A stretch of 64,000 nucleotides of DNA from Alphaproteobacteria bacterium (GCA_024743215.1 JANSWZ010000014.1:22964-86963), one strand, 5' to 3'. Counted from the first letter of the stretch, positions 18,605 through 28,075 are shown. Notes: generated by a model not told the origin, from the letters alone. Numbers and translations are program-made.

Positions 18605-20077
18605 ATGCAAGATAAGGACCTTTCACCCATTGATGCCCGGGGCCTGCCTGCTCTTGAAGAGCGGATCAAAGAGGATCTGGAATTTCTGTGTTATCCCGGT
18701 ACAAATTGGGTGCCGCAGAAGGACGGTGTGACAGATGTTGTCATTATTGGCGGCGGCATGTGCGGGTTGGTTGCATGGTTGGCACTTTCCACTGGGGGCA
18801 TGAAAAACATTCGCGTACTGGACCGTGCGGCCAAAGGCCGTGAAGGTCCCTGGCTCAGCTATGCGCGGATGGAGACGCTTCGGTCCCCCAAAGCGCTGAC
18901 GGGCCCTGCATTTGGGCATGGCGCATTGACCTTTCAGGCCTGGTATCGCGCGCAATTTGGCACTTACGCCTGGCAGAAACTGGACAAGATTCCACGCACC
19001 ATGTGGATGGATTATCTTTGCTGGTACCGTGATACGCTTGATGTACCCGTGGAAAACGGCATCTCGGTTGACCATGTGGAACCCGAAGGCGACATGTTGC
19101 GTCTGACCGTTTCCGGCGCTGAAACCGGTACGATTCTGACTCGAAAATTGGTATTTGCAACGGGGCGTGACGGAACGGGTGGCCCGAACATTCCAAAGTT
19201 CATCGAAGAATTGCCGCGCCATCTTTGGGCGCATAGCGCCGATGACATCGATTTTGCCGCGCTTCGAGGCAAACGGGTTGCAGTGATTGGCGTTGGCGCT
19301 TCTGCGGTGGACAACGCGGCCGAAGCCCTTGAGCATGGAGCCGCAGAAGTGCGTCACCTGATCCGCCGCAAGGAAATGCCCAGGATCAATAAAATGATGG
19401 GCATTGGCAGCTTTGGATTTACCGCAGGGTTTGCTGATCTGCCGGACGAATGGCGCTGGCGGTTCATGCAGTATAGTTTTTCAACACAGACGCCTTCACC
19501 GCGCGGGTCAACGATGCGTGTCAGCCGGCATCCGAATGCATATTTTCATTTTGGAAAGGCCACCACACGCATTGAAAAGTCCGGCGATGCTGCAATCATC
19601 CATTTTGCAGACGGCACATCCTATGAGGCTGACTACGTGATCCTTGGTACGGGCTTTGTCATCGACCCGATGGCGCGGACCGAGTTCGGAGATGTCGCCG
19701 GCGAAATCCTTCTTTGGAAAGATGTCTATACACCGCCGGAAGGCGAAGAGTCGGCGGACCTGGGACGTTTTCCCTATCTGAACACAGACTTCACATTCCA
19801 GGAGAAGCGACCCGGCACTGTCCCCTGGCTGAACAATGTCTATTGTTTCAACTACGGAGCGTCAGCAAGTCTGGGCAAGGTCAGTGGAGATATCCCCGGA
19901 ATCAGTTCAGGCGCTGCATGGTTGTCGCGTTCATTAGCTGCCAAGCTCTATGCTGAAGACGTGCAGACCCACTGGCAGCGAATGCAGGATTATGACTCCC
20001 CTGAATTATTGGGCGACGAATGGGTTGCAACCGATTTGGATGAAAGCAAACAGACTCAAGAAGGCCAGATCGCATGA
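18605..20077 (+). CDS. FAD/NAD(P)-dependent monooxygenase-like oxidoreductase
   Basis: The 490-residue flavoprotein has two nucleotide-binding folds. The first is GGGMCG at residues 49-54 for FAD. The second is KRVAVIGVGASAVDNAAEAL near residue 221 for NAD(P)H, the layout of class B flavin monooxygenases. A DYVILGTGF segment follows near residue 345. The N-terminus carries a 40-residue extension rich in acidic residues. The substrate is unknown; amine N-oxygenation is plausible for the fold. Its TGA overlaps the ATG of the next gene by 4 bases, so it is translated as part of a tight operon. Confidence 0.8.
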   Translation: MQDKDLSPIDARGLPALEERIKEDLEFLCYPGTNWVPQKDGVTDVVIIGGGMCGLVAWLALSTGGMKNIRVLDRAAKGREGPWLSYARMETLRSPKALTGPAFGHGALTFQAWYRAQFGTYAWQKLDKIPRTMWMDYLCWYRDTLDVPVENGISVDHVEPEGDMLRLTVSGAETGTILTRKLVFATGRDGTGGPNIPKFIEELPRHLWAHSADDIDFAALRGKRVAVIGVGASAVDNAAEALEHGAAEVRHLIRRKEMPRINKMMGIGSFGFTAGFADLPDEWRWRFMQYSFSTQTPSPRGSTMRVSRHPNAYFHFGKATTRIEKSGDAAIIHFADGTSYEADYVILGTGFVIDPMARTEFGDVAGEILLWKDVYTPPEGEESADLGRFPYLNTDFTFQEKRPGTVPWLNNVYCFNYGASASLGKVSGDIPGISSGAAWLSRSLAAKLYAEDVQTHWQRMQDYDSPELLGDEWVATDLDESKQTQEGQIA

Positions 20078-20556
20078 CCCCAACAGAGATGACTATTCTA
20101 AGCAAAGCGGACCTTCTTCCGGACGGGGATGTTTCAGAAGCTGCAATGAGTCGCGCCAATATCATTGGCATGTCACAGGCGGCTGAAGGAGCGGTGTTGC
20201 GACCGAAGGATTTTGGAGCTTTTGAACACGATTTGCGTGCTGCTCTGGCCGCGCGCGTGGCCCGACTGGCTGCAGATGACACGCTGGCAGCGCATTATCT
20301 TTCCAGTGCAGGTGACAAGGCCATCCTGGCCGATCCGGCAGAGACAGGAAAATCCTATCAACTGGAAACAGTGTTGGCGTTCGTCGACAAGGTCGCAAAT
20401 CAAACCAGAGACATTGACGCTGAGGACGTCGCGCAGTTGCAAGCTTCAGGAATGGCGGATGCAGATATTGTGCGTCTTTGCGAACTCGTTGCATTCCTGG
20501 CCTATCAGGTTCGGGTGATTGCAGGACTGCGACTTATGCAAGGAAGTGCTGCATGA
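20074..20556 (+). CDS. CMD-domain protein (TIGR04029-like)
   Basis: A 160-residue, mostly helical protein with a carboxymuconolactone-decarboxylase-like core (LADPAETGKSYQLETVLAFVDKV, LVAFLAYQVRVIAGL). It resembles the family described as the Avi_7170-type CMD protein, which is found next to an AhpD-like partner, as here. It contains a single cysteine and lacks the CxxC redox pair, so it is probably a structural partner or a non-redox enzyme. It is coupled by 4-base overlaps to genes on both sides. The family assignment is from memory of the gene pair, not from an alignment. Confidence 0.65.
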   Translation: MTPTEMTILSKADLLPDGDVSEAAMSRANIIGMSQAAEGAVLRPKDFGAFEHDLRAALAARVARLAADDTLAAHYLSSAGDKAILADPAETGKSYQLETVLAFVDKVANQTRDIDAEDVAQLQASGMADADIVRLCELVAFLAYQVRVIAGLRLMQGSAA

Positions 20557-21140
20557 ACCAGATCATACACAAATTTACCCGCAACGTGCCGCATTGGCAG
20601 CCCCGCGTTGAGCCAGTCAAGCTGGCAGAGGCCACGCAGGAGCAACTGGATGCACTTCAGGTCACTCCCTCCAACACCAAGGTTTCAGAATATGTGCTGA
20701 CATTGGCTCACGACGTTGAAAGTCTGACCGTCAGAACGCCTCTGTTCAATGCCATCATGTATGATCCAGGCGGGATGTCACGCGCCGAACGTGAGCTGGG
20801 TGCATTGGGCGCATCCCTGGTAAACCGCTGTATATATTGTGCAGCTGTGCATGCGGATCGGCATGCAAAGTTGAAAAAGGATACAGCCATAACCGACCAG
20901 CTTTTTGCCTACGGCGACGAGGCAAAACTGAGCCCCAGAGATCAGGCGATTTTTGACTTTTCCCGAAAATCCGCTGAAGCTCCTCCAGCGGCTGGTCCCG
21001 AAGATATGGAGGCTTTGCGAAAAGCAGGGCTGTCGAACGAAGAAATTCTTGATTTGATCCTTTCGTCCGCACTTTTTGGCTGGGCTAACCGGTTGATGCA
21101 TGTTCTTGGCGATCCCGTGCGCCAGAAAGGCAATTCATGA
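20553..21140 (+). CDS. AhpD-like peroxidase-related protein (TIGR04030-like)
   Basis: The 195-residue protein belongs to the alkylhydroperoxidase AhpD/CMD superfamily. It has the redox motif NRCIYCAAVHADRH near residue 92 (CxxC followed by a histidine 3 residues later). I use the ATG at 20553, which overlaps the previous stop (ATGA). Members pair with the CMD protein encoded just upstream and occur beside flavin monooxygenases and transporters; detoxifying peroxide made by the monooxygenase or acting on an oxidised intermediate are possible roles. Its stop overlaps the next start by 4 bases. Confidence 0.75.
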   Translation: MNQIIHKFTRNVPHWQPRVEPVKLAEATQEQLDALQVTPSNTKVSEYVLTLAHDVESLTVRTPLFNAIMYDPGGMSRAERELGALGASLVNRCIYCAAVHADRHAKLKKDTAITDQLFAYGDEAKLSPRDQAIFDFSRKSAEAPPAAGPEDMEALRKAGLSNEEILDLILSSALFGWANRLMHVLGDPVRQKGNS

Positions 21141-22252
21141 GTGACGTCAAACGTATTGGCATAGCAGGTGCGGGTTCTATCGCATTTGGCACTGCTGCAC
21201 TTTTGCACCAGCAAGGGCATACACCAATGCTCTGGTCTCCCTCGGGGGCCGGCACTGCAGGATTGCTGTCAGCACCGCTTTGTGCCGATGGCGCAATCAA
21301 AACAGAGTTCAGGGTGGGGATTGCGCCATCTGCAAAAGAACTGGCGGAGCAAAACGACGCATTGATCATTGCCCTTCCCGCCTATGGCCATAAATCGGTT
21401 ATGGACGCGCTGGTGCCGCATGTGCGCAATGGGCAGCACATTATTATTTCATCTCACGCGTCCCTGGGCGCAGTTTATCTCACTCAGGCTTTGGCAGCCC
21501 GCAATGTCCGCGCGCCAATCACCGCCTGGGGCACCACGGCTATCACAGGGCGAAAGCAAAGCGATACGACAGTAAAGGTCAACACTGTGCGCAGCCTGAT
21601 CGACCTTTGTACCGTGCAGGACGCCGCTGCCGACGTAAATGGTCTGACGTATTGCCAGCAGCTTTTCGGTAATCATTTTCAGGAACGCGACGGCCTTCTG
21701 GCAATTTCGCTATCCAACCTGAATCCACAAAACCACTTGGGGATTGCCCTGGGTAACATCACGCGAATGGAGCGTGGTGAAGTCTGGAGCCAGGGTCAAA
21801 ACGTGACCCCTAAAGTCGGGCAATTGCTTGAGCAACTGGACCTGGAGCGTCTTGCTATCGCCGATGCATTGAATTTGAACGTAAGGACGATTTTCGAGCA
21901 TTTTCATCTCAGTTTTCACGTTCCGGTCGCATCGATTTCAGACATGAACCAAGCGATGCATGCCCAGGGCAATGGAGGCGTCGGCCCGGCAACAGCTGAC
22001 AGTCGCTATGTGACGGAAGATGTGCCCTACGGGCTGCAATTGACTGCAGTTCTGGGAAGACTGGTGGGACAACCTGCCACACTGCACGAGGCGGGAATTA
22101 AAATATTCTCTGCCATGTATGGCCGAGACTTTACCAAGGAAAACAGCATCTTGAATGCGCTAGAGCTCAACCGCTTCGGCCTAAATGACCTGCAGCAAGC
22201 AGCCCGTACCGGCTTATTGCAGGTGACACCTGAACCGGTGTTCCAAAACTGA
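21137..22252 (+). CDS. Opine (octopine/nopaline) dehydrogenase family protein
   Basis: A 371-residue protein with an N-terminal Rossmann fold (RIGIAGAGSIAFGTAALLHQQG, residues 6-27) and a C-terminal octopine-dehydrogenase helical domain from about residue 180. A conserved-looking NPQNHLGIALGN segment carries the candidate catalytic histidine. Family enzymes reversibly join an amino acid to a 2-oxo acid with NAD(P)H. Here the neighbouring importer and monooxygenase suggest oxidative breakdown of an imported opine-like secondary amine, but synthesis cannot be excluded. It is coupled by a 4-base overlap to the AhpD-like gene. Confidence 0.82.
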   Translation: MSDVKRIGIAGAGSIAFGTAALLHQQGHTPMLWSPSGAGTAGLLSAPLCADGAIKTEFRVGIAPSAKELAEQNDALIIALPAYGHKSVMDALVPHVRNGQHIIISSHASLGAVYLTQALAARNVRAPITAWGTTAITGRKQSDTTVKVNTVRSLIDLCTVQDAAADVNGLTYCQQLFGNHFQERDGLLAISLSNLNPQNHLGIALGNITRMERGEVWSQGQNVTPKVGQLLEQLDLERLAIADALNLNVRTIFEHFHLSFHVPVASISDMNQAMHAQGNGGVGPATADSRYVTEDVPYGLQLTAVLGRLVGQPATLHEAGIKIFSAMYGRDFTKENSILNALELNRFGLNDLQQAARTGLLQVTPEPVFQN

Positions 22253-22293
22253 ATGATACGGAATTAACCTGACTCAACTAGGAGACACCCGAT

Positions 22294-23400
22294 ATGACCA
22301 AACTAATTCTCAACCGACGTCGCTTCTTGAGCACTGCCGCCGTGACGGGCGCCGCTCTTGCCAGCCCCGCGTATCTGCGCCGCTCCTATGCCGCAGGCGG
22401 TGAAGTGAACATCTGGACCTATAATGACTTCGTCCCGACCGCATTCAAAGAACAGTTCGAGAGCGAAACTGGGATCAAGGTGAATGTGCGTCTGGTCGAT
22501 GATCAGGGGAAACAGTTCAATTTGCTCGCTGCAGAAGCACCGAACCCCACAGTGGACATCATGACTGTCGCAGGACACCGCTTTTTACAGTTCATCGACA
22601 ACAAACTTCTTGCACCATTGGATACAGACCGCTTGAGCAACTGGGGCAACATCAACCCAACATTTTCCGAAAGCGACTGGTCTACAATCAATGGAAACAA
22701 ATGGGGTGCTCCAATCCTGTCGGGAATGGAAGTCCTGTCTTACAACACCGATCTGGTCGATGCAGAAGAAGCCAAGAGCTGGGATGTGCTTTTCTCTGAG
22801 AAGTACAAACAGAAAACCGCCTATATCATTCAGGATATGATGTCGATCGTCATGCTCAAGCTTGGCTATGACGGCAACATGGTCGCCTATATGGATGATC
22901 CGGAAAAAGCGGCTGCAATTGTTGAAGAAGCCAAACAATTCCTGATCGACAAGAAGCCGCTTGTGCGCAAATACTACGATGGCGGTGCTGAAATTCAGCA
23001 GATGTTCGTGAATCAGGATATTTCACTTGGTCACAGCTGGAACGGTCCGGCCGCTGCGCTGATCAATGATGGCTTCCCCCTTGCCATGACCATTCCGCGC
23101 GAAGGCTCGTATGGCTTTGTTTATACGTACAACATTGCCAATAACGCGCCCAACGCAGACAACGCCTATACATTCCTGGATGCAATTCTGGCCTCGCCCG
23201 AAATTGGCGCATCAATGACCAAGGCTTCAGGGTTTATCTCGACTTACAAAGACTCCTCACAATATCTGACAGATCTTGAGAAGAAGTCGACATCGTTCTC
23301 GGATGAGGAAATAGCCAATCTTCAGTTCTTCCGCGCCGAAGCGAATGAGATGAAATACAGCCTTGTTGATCCGGCTGTAGAAGCAATCAAAGCGGCTTAA
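22294..23400 (+). CDS. Extracellular solute-binding protein, polyamine-type (PotD-like)
   Basis: The 368-residue binding protein has a twin-arginine-type signal (NRRRFLSTAAVTGAALASPAY) and mature sequence beginning near residue 34 (GGEVNIWTYNDFVPTAFKEQF). The fold matches the spermidine/putrescine-binding PotD/PotF family. It would capture the operon substrate in the periplasm and deliver it to the two permeases encoded after it. An AGGAGA ribosome site precedes the ATG. A stem-loop directly after the stop separates it from the permease genes. Confidence 0.88.
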   Translation: MTKLILNRRRFLSTAAVTGAALASPAYLRRSYAAGGEVNIWTYNDFVPTAFKEQFESETGIKVNVRLVDDQGKQFNLLAAEAPNPTVDIMTVAGHRFLQFIDNKLLAPLDTDRLSNWGNINPTFSESDWSTINGNKWGAPILSGMEVLSYNTDLVDAEEAKSWDVLFSEKYKQKTAYIIQDMMSIVMLKLGYDGNMVAYMDDPEKAAAIVEEAKQFLIDKKPLVRKYYDGGAEIQQMFVNQDISLGHSWNGPAAALINDGFPLAMTIPREGSYGFVYTYNIANNAPNADNAYTFLDAILASPEIGASMTKASGFISTYKDSSQYLTDLEKKSTSFSDEEIANLQFFRAEANEMKYSLVDPAVEAIKAA

Positions 23401-23429
23401 GCCACAATACCGAAACAGCCTGAACATGT

Positions 23430-23457
23430 CCTTGTTCGCCAATCCTGGCGGACAAGG
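23430..23457 (+). terminator. Intercistronic stem-loop after the binding-protein gene
   Basis: An 11-base-pair stem (CCTTGTTCGCC with GGCGGACAAGG, one G-U pair) and a 6-base loop lie 30 bases after the PotD-like stop and 33 bases before the permease start. There is no U-tract, so it is more likely an mRNA-stabilising or partially attenuating element than a full terminator. Confidence 0.6.
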
Positions 23458-23489
23458 CACCCCGACTTATTTGCGTAAGGAATTCCTGA

Positions 23490-24470
23490 ATGAGAAATGA
23501 CGCGAGCGCGAACCGCGTTGCTGTCCCACAGAGGAAGACAGACCGCACATTTTGGGGTCGTCTGGCGAATTGGACACCGTACCGCTCCCTCGTTCAATTG
23601 GCGACAGCTTCACCACGACGCCAGTTTTGGGTCCTTGCTTCATTACCGCTGCTGTGGGTTCTGAGCCAGCATTTGGGGCCAATGCTGCAGATGGTGCGTG
23701 TGAGCCTGACCGATGCCTATCCAGTTGCGGTGGGCGTTGAACAGCACTTCACATTTGACAACTACGTGCGTTTCTTCGGGGAACGTATTTTCTGGCAGCC
23801 ATTTTTCCGAACCCTGACCTTTGCCGGGGTACTGACTTTTTGCACTTTAATCCTGACCTATCCGGTAGCCTATTTTCTGGCGCGCCATGTCAGCCGTAAG
23901 AACCAGATGTTGATGCTGCTACTTTTGCTGATCCCATTCTGGGTCGGCGAAATCGTTCGCACCTATGCCATTATGATCCTTCTGGGAAACACAGGCGCAG
24001 TGAATCAAGCGCTGAAATGGCTTGGGCTGATCGATGAACCCATCCCATTTATGTACACAAGTTTTTCTATGGGCATTGGCATCGTCTATCTTACCGCGCT
24101 CTATATGCTTCTTCCGCTCTATTCAGCGTTGGAAAAACTTCCCAAGAGTTATAATGAAGCGGCAGCCGATCTTGGAGCTGGCGCTTGGACGCGGTTCCGC
24201 CGTGTCACATTGCCTTTGACACTCGAAGGAATTTCTTCGGGATGTACATTGGTCTTCCTGATATCGACGGGCTTTTACGCCACACCAGTTTTGTTGGGCG
24301 GGCCATCAACCACCGTGTTTTCCGAAACCATTGCCGGCTTCTTCCACAATGCCGGTGACGAATGGCCGACGGGTGCAGCCTTTGCGACCATCATGTTCAT
24401 CGCGGCAATATTCCTGACCGGAACATTCCAAAAACTGATGCAGGCTCTGCGTAAGGGAGACACAAAATGA
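23490..24470 (+). CDS. ABC transporter permease (PotB-like)
   Basis: The 326-residue inner-membrane permease has a cytoplasmic N-terminal tail and about six helices. The EAA-loop signature is YNEAAADLGAGAWTRFRRVTLPL near residue 217. The sequence resembles PotB/PotH permeases of polyamine importers. Its TGA overlaps the start of the second permease by 4 bases. Confidence 0.88.
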   Translation: MRNDASANRVAVPQRKTDRTFWGRLANWTPYRSLVQLATASPRRQFWVLASLPLLWVLSQHLGPMLQMVRVSLTDAYPVAVGVEQHFTFDNYVRFFGERIFWQPFFRTLTFAGVLTFCTLILTYPVAYFLARHVSRKNQMLMLLLLLIPFWVGEIVRTYAIMILLGNTGAVNQALKWLGLIDEPIPFMYTSFSMGIGIVYLTALYMLLPLYSALEKLPKSYNEAAADLGAGAWTRFRRVTLPLTLEGISSGCTLVFLISTGFYATPVLLGGPSTTVFSETIAGFFHNAGDEWPTGAAFATIMFIAAIFLTGTFQKLMQALRKGDTK

Positions 24471-25258
24471 ATCGTGGCAACCGAATTCTGCTGGCGTGTT
24501 CCTATTGGGCATTTGTTCTGTATGTATTTGTCCCGCTGTTGTTGATGATCCTGATGGGGTTCAAGGACAGCAAATTCATCGGATTCCCGATCCGCTCCTG
24601 GACACTGGATTGGTACACCGGTGTGTTTTCTGATGGCGATGTGGTCTCGACATTAGGCTACTCTATGGCCATAGCAGTGCTGTCGACCTTGATTTCCGTG
24701 GCCGTTGGAACCTGGATTGCGGTTCTGCTCGAAGGCCGCAAATTTTTGGGGCGCACAACCGTTTTTGGGCTGACAATACTCCCTGCTCTGATTCCGGGAA
24801 TTATCTCTGCTATTGCATTTCGGATTTATGCACGCTGGCTTGGGATAGAACCCGGCATGGGGGCCATTGTCTGGGCACACGCTGTGCACAATGTTCCCTT
24901 TGTGGCACTTGTGGTCATGGCCCGACTTTCAACCTTGCCTAAAAGCCAGATCGAGGCAGCGCGCGATCTGGGCGCTGATCCGTTGATCACCTTTATGCGC
25001 ATCACACTGCCCTATCTGATACCGGCCATTTTGGGCGCCAGCATCTTTTGCCTTCTTCTCAGCTTTGATGATTTTGTCCGCTCGTTCTTCCTTGGCGGGT
25101 ATGAGCCGACACTGCCCGTCTTGATCTTCGCCAAACTGAGATCGGGTATGTCGCCCGAAATTAACGCAATTGCGACCGTCGCATTGGTCCTGACAGCCGC
25201 ATTGGGCATCTGGGCTGAAAGGTTTACGCGCCGTATGAACAAGGATTCCAAAACATGA
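24467..25258 (+). CDS. ABC transporter permease (PotC-like)
   Basis: The 263-residue permease has six predicted helices and an EAA loop at IEAARDLGADPLITFMRITLP (near residue 163). It is of the PotC/PotI type and pairs with the preceding permease to form the membrane channel. It overlaps both neighbouring genes by 4 bases. Confidence 0.88.
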   Translation: MNRGNRILLACSYWAFVLYVFVPLLLMILMGFKDSKFIGFPIRSWTLDWYTGVFSDGDVVSTLGYSMAIAVLSTLISVAVGTWIAVLLEGRKFLGRTTVFGLTILPALIPGIISAIAFRIYARWLGIEPGMGAIVWAHAVHNVPFVALVVMARLSTLPKSQIEAARDLGADPLITFMRITLPYLIPAILGASIFCLLLSFDDFVRSFFLGGYEPTLPVLIFAKLRSGMSPEINAIATVALVLTAALGIWAERFTRRMNKDSKT

Positions 25259-26340
25259 CCGGCTCATCTGCACTTGTCCGTATCGAGGGCGTTTCAAAAA
25301 ACTTCGGCGATGTATTGGCGCTGGACAATCTGACCCTGGATATTGCACGCGGCGAGTTCGTGACCTTTCTTGGTCCCTCCGGCTGCGGCAAGTCTACGAC
25401 GTTGAGAATACTCGGCGGGTTTGAACGTCCATCATCAGGTCGCATCATTCTGGACGGGGAAGATGTGACCATGCAGCCGCCGGAAAAACGCCATGTAAAT
25501 ATGGTGTTTCAGGACTATGCATTGTTCCCTCACATGACCGTACGGCAGAATATTTCGTTCGGGCTTGAGCTGATGGGCATGGACCGCGCGGGTATCGGGC
25601 GCCGCCTGGACGAAATCATGGCCTTTCTCGAACTCGATACATATGGCGATCGTTATCCCGGCCAGTTGTCGGGCGGGCAACGCCAAAGGGTAGCTCTCGC
25701 ACGGGCGCTGGCGCCGGACCCGGCACTGTTGTTGCTGGATGAGCCTTTGGGCGCGCTTGACGCAAAGCTGCGTGGACAAGTGCAACTGGAACTCAAATCA
25801 ATCCAGCGCCGCACCAATAAGACCTTCTTCTTTGTCACCCACGATCAGGAAGAGGCACTGACCATGTCCGATCGTATTGTTGTCATGAACAATGGTCGGG
25901 TGGAGCAAGATGGCACACCAGAAGAACTGTATTTCCACCCTGCCACCCGGTTTGTTGCTGAATTCATTGGCGAAACCAATCTGTTATCAGGCGAAATGCG
26001 TGGCAGGGATGGCGACACGGTGATGATGGATTGGTTCGGTCAGACATTGAGCGGCCGCGCGCCCGCGGGTGTTCCAGATGTTGGAGAGGCGATTACAGCT
26101 TCAGTTCGTCTTGAAAAACTAGGCTTTTCTCACGACCGGCCCGCCTTGGCGAATGCGGTGCAGGGCAAAGTCATCGCAAAAACATTTCTCGGAAGTCGCC
26201 TGGCGGTAGATCTCGCAGTGGGGGAAGCACAGGGTGCAGTTTTGCGAGCGTTTGTCGATGCCGAAACCGGCCAGTCAATTGGCGCAGACCCTGTGTGGAT
26301 CGGTTGGGACACTGACAGCATGTCGGTGCTTCGGGACTGA
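25255..26340 (+). CDS. ABC transporter ATPase (PotA-like)
   Basis: A 361-residue ATPase. Walker A is GPSGCGKST (residues 41-49), the signature is LSGGQRQRVALARAL (near 138), Walker B is LLLLDEPLGALD (near 160) and the switch histidine is in FFVTHDQEEAL. The C-terminal 110 residues form a TOBE domain. It energises the polyamine-type importer and is the last gene of the operon. No hairpin terminator is obvious in the next 180 bases. Confidence 0.92.
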   Translation: MTGSSALVRIEGVSKNFGDVLALDNLTLDIARGEFVTFLGPSGCGKSTTLRILGGFERPSSGRIILDGEDVTMQPPEKRHVNMVFQDYALFPHMTVRQNISFGLELMGMDRAGIGRRLDEIMAFLELDTYGDRYPGQLSGGQRQRVALARALAPDPALLLLDEPLGALDAKLRGQVQLELKSIQRRTNKTFFFVTHDQEEALTMSDRIVVMNNGRVEQDGTPEELYFHPATRFVAEFIGETNLLSGEMRGRDGDTVMMDWFGQTLSGRAPAGVPDVGEAITASVRLEKLGFSHDRPALANAVQGKVIAKTFLGSRLAVDLAVGEAQGAVLRAFVDAETGQSIGADPVWIGWDTDSMSVLRD

Positions 26341-26521
26341 CGAACCTGTACAGACATCGACACATCGTGCCCACCGCGATTGCCCAAACGGAAATTGCGG
26401 AAGCCATTGGGTGTTGAAGAACAAAGGTCTGTTGCTTCCTTGGAGTTGCCAATAGCGCATGCCAGTGAGTTGGCCTGTGACTTGAGCAACTGCGTCTCAA
26501 TTCTCAGGTTTCAGAAGTCAA

Positions 26522-26791
26522 CTATTCCTGTTTCAGCGTATTGAGAATGCTCTGCCATTCGCGCTCGAGTTCCTGGCTGACTTGCGTCTTTTCCGCTCTG
26601 CGATACCAGTAAGACGCGTTGGACGTATCGCCTTCGATCAGGTGAACCAATCCATGAACCCAGTCATAGTCTGGAACGCCCTCGTTGGATTGGCAAAGGT
26701 CATGACATGAGTTCCAATTGGGGCCCGTTTCAAAATTGTCATCCTTAAGACCTTCCACCGCCTTTATGAGAATGTCTCTTGTTTGGTTCAT
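26522..26791 (-). CDS. Hypothetical protein
   Basis: An 89-residue soluble protein from the ATG at 26791 (MNQTRDILIKAVEGLKDDNF). It is rich in tryptophan, aspartate and glutamate, with HDLCQSNEGVPDYDWVHGLVHLIEGD followed by NASYWYRRAEK. The Y-W-Y-R-R-A stretch resembles tetratricopeptide helices, suggesting a single-repeat protein. It is monocistronic and lies between two unrelated operons. Homologues with this HxxxH..E..A.YWY pattern occur in alphaproteobacteria as uncharacterised proteins, to my recollection. No function is proposed. Confidence 0.6.
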   Translation of the reverse strand: MNQTRDILIKAVEGLKDDNFETGPNWNSCHDLCQSNEGVPDYDWVHGLVHLIEGDTSNASYWYRRAEKTQVSQELEREWQSILNTLKQE

Positions 26792-27170
26792 AACTCTGGT
26801 CCCAACTTTAATAGGTTTCAGGCAAGCCCACCATGGCATCTCTACAACCCTGACGGATGAAGGTGTCCATCGTAACTAGATTGGCAGCAATAATGTACCC
26901 AAGATCAAATTGACACAGCAAGAAGGCGTATTTCTGATGGATTATTCAACATCCGTTAGCCGTGGTCACGTCCAAAGAACATCTTCAGTAAATAGACCTT
27001 TCGTTGAAAAGGAAGCAAGGATCGCAACCTGAAACCCTGCTGGAGGGATTGATTGCGGGCGCACATGGGCAGTGACCACCCTCAACACACGGACCTGCCA
27101 TCTGATGTGACATTCACAGTGTTGTAGTTCCGTTGACAATTCCTCAAAACGAAGTTGATACAGAAAACCT
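26792..27170. other. Intergenic region upstream of the sigma-factor gene
   Basis: About 380 bases between the divergent hypothetical gene and the ECF promoter. Short reading frames here have neither ribosome sites nor recognisable products. A TTGACA hexamer at 27133 lacks a good -10 partner. I see no RNA gene. Confidence 0.4.
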
Positions 27171-27197
27171 TGTCACACTTTGGGTCTCGCGATTGTC
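27171..27197 (+). promoter_or_regulatory. Candidate ECF-sigma promoter
   Basis: TGTCACA (27171-27177), 16 bases, then TGTC (27194-27197), 36 bases upstream of the sigma-factor ATG. This closely matches the TGTCACA-N16-CGTC type promoter described for ECF41-like sigma factors, with one change in the -10 element. It would allow autoregulation of the sigma gene. Confidence 0.5.
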
Positions 27198-27232
27198 TAA
27201 TACTTATGACGACGCAAAACGGACGGTGAGAC

Positions 27233-28045
27233 ATGACAGCAATTTCAACAACCACAATTGATCTGGCAAAGGATGGAGACGCACAAGCGCTGGAAACTCT
27301 TGTCCGTGCTGTTCAGGGCCATGTATATCATTTGTCGATCCGCATGCTGGCTGATCCGATGGCAGCGCAGGACGCCACGCAAGAAATACTCATACGCATC
27401 ATTACCAAGCTCTCGACATTTCAGGGTGATAGCAAATTCGAAACCTGGACATACAGGGTCGCGACAAACTACCTGCTCACCGCCCAAAAAATAAGTGCCA
27501 GCGATCCGGGCTTGTCTTTCCAAATGTTCTCGGATGATCTGCTGCACGGCCTCGTCGACGAGCACCATGCAGCGCCCGAAGATCACATCATGCTCAATGA
27601 GCTACGCATCCGATGCACAATGGCGATGCTTCTCTGCCTGGACCGCAATCATCGCGCAGCCTACATCCTTGGCGAAGTACTTGAGTTTGACCACAGCGAG
27701 GCGGCGCATATTCTGGAGATCTCACCAGCGAACTTTCGTAAGCGTTTGTCGCGGGCACGCCAGAGCGTTCAGGACTTCACGGCAGCGACATGCGGGCTCG
27801 GAGGTCAGTCAACTGCGTGCACCTGCCGCAAACGACTTCCCGCAGCAATGGCACAAGGTCGTATCGGCAAATTTCCAACAAAGGAACTGATGGAAGCGCC
27901 CAGTTTTGCTGACGTTCGGGCCGAAGCAAAAAGGGTGGAAACCATGTTGGTTGCTGCGAAGCTTCAACGGGCAACAGGCCCGCTAAGACCTCAAAAGGAC
28001 TATGCAGAAGCTGTTTTAAAGCTCGTCACGCTTCCCGACCCATAA
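27233..28045 (+). CDS. ECF-type RNA polymerase sigma factor
   Basis: The 270-residue protein has sigma region 2 at residues 10-85 (DAQALETLVRAVQGHVYHLSIRML, DATQEILIRIITKLSTFQG, ETWTYRVATNYLL) and region 4 at about 120-180 (RAAYILGEVLEFDHSEAAHILEI, FRKRLSRARQ). A 90-residue C-terminal extension starts with a cysteine cluster (ATCGLGG...ACTCRKR), which could bind metal and sense redox or ligand state. No anti-sigma factor is encoded nearby. A periplasmic NTF2-like protein is encoded 30 bases downstream and is probably co-transcribed. A promoter of the ECF41 style precedes the gene. Confidence 0.85.
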   Translation: MTAISTTTIDLAKDGDAQALETLVRAVQGHVYHLSIRMLADPMAAQDATQEILIRIITKLSTFQGDSKFETWTYRVATNYLLTAQKISASDPGLSFQMFSDDLLHGLVDEHHAAPEDHIMLNELRIRCTMAMLLCLDRNHRAAYILGEVLEFDHSEAAHILEISPANFRKRLSRARQSVQDFTAATCGLGGQSTACTCRKRLPAAMAQGRIGKFPTKELMEAPSFADVRAEAKRVETMLVAAKLQRATGPLRPQKDYAEAVLKLVTLPDP

Positions 28046-28075
28046 ACAACCACATCAACTCAAAAGGAAACTTCG

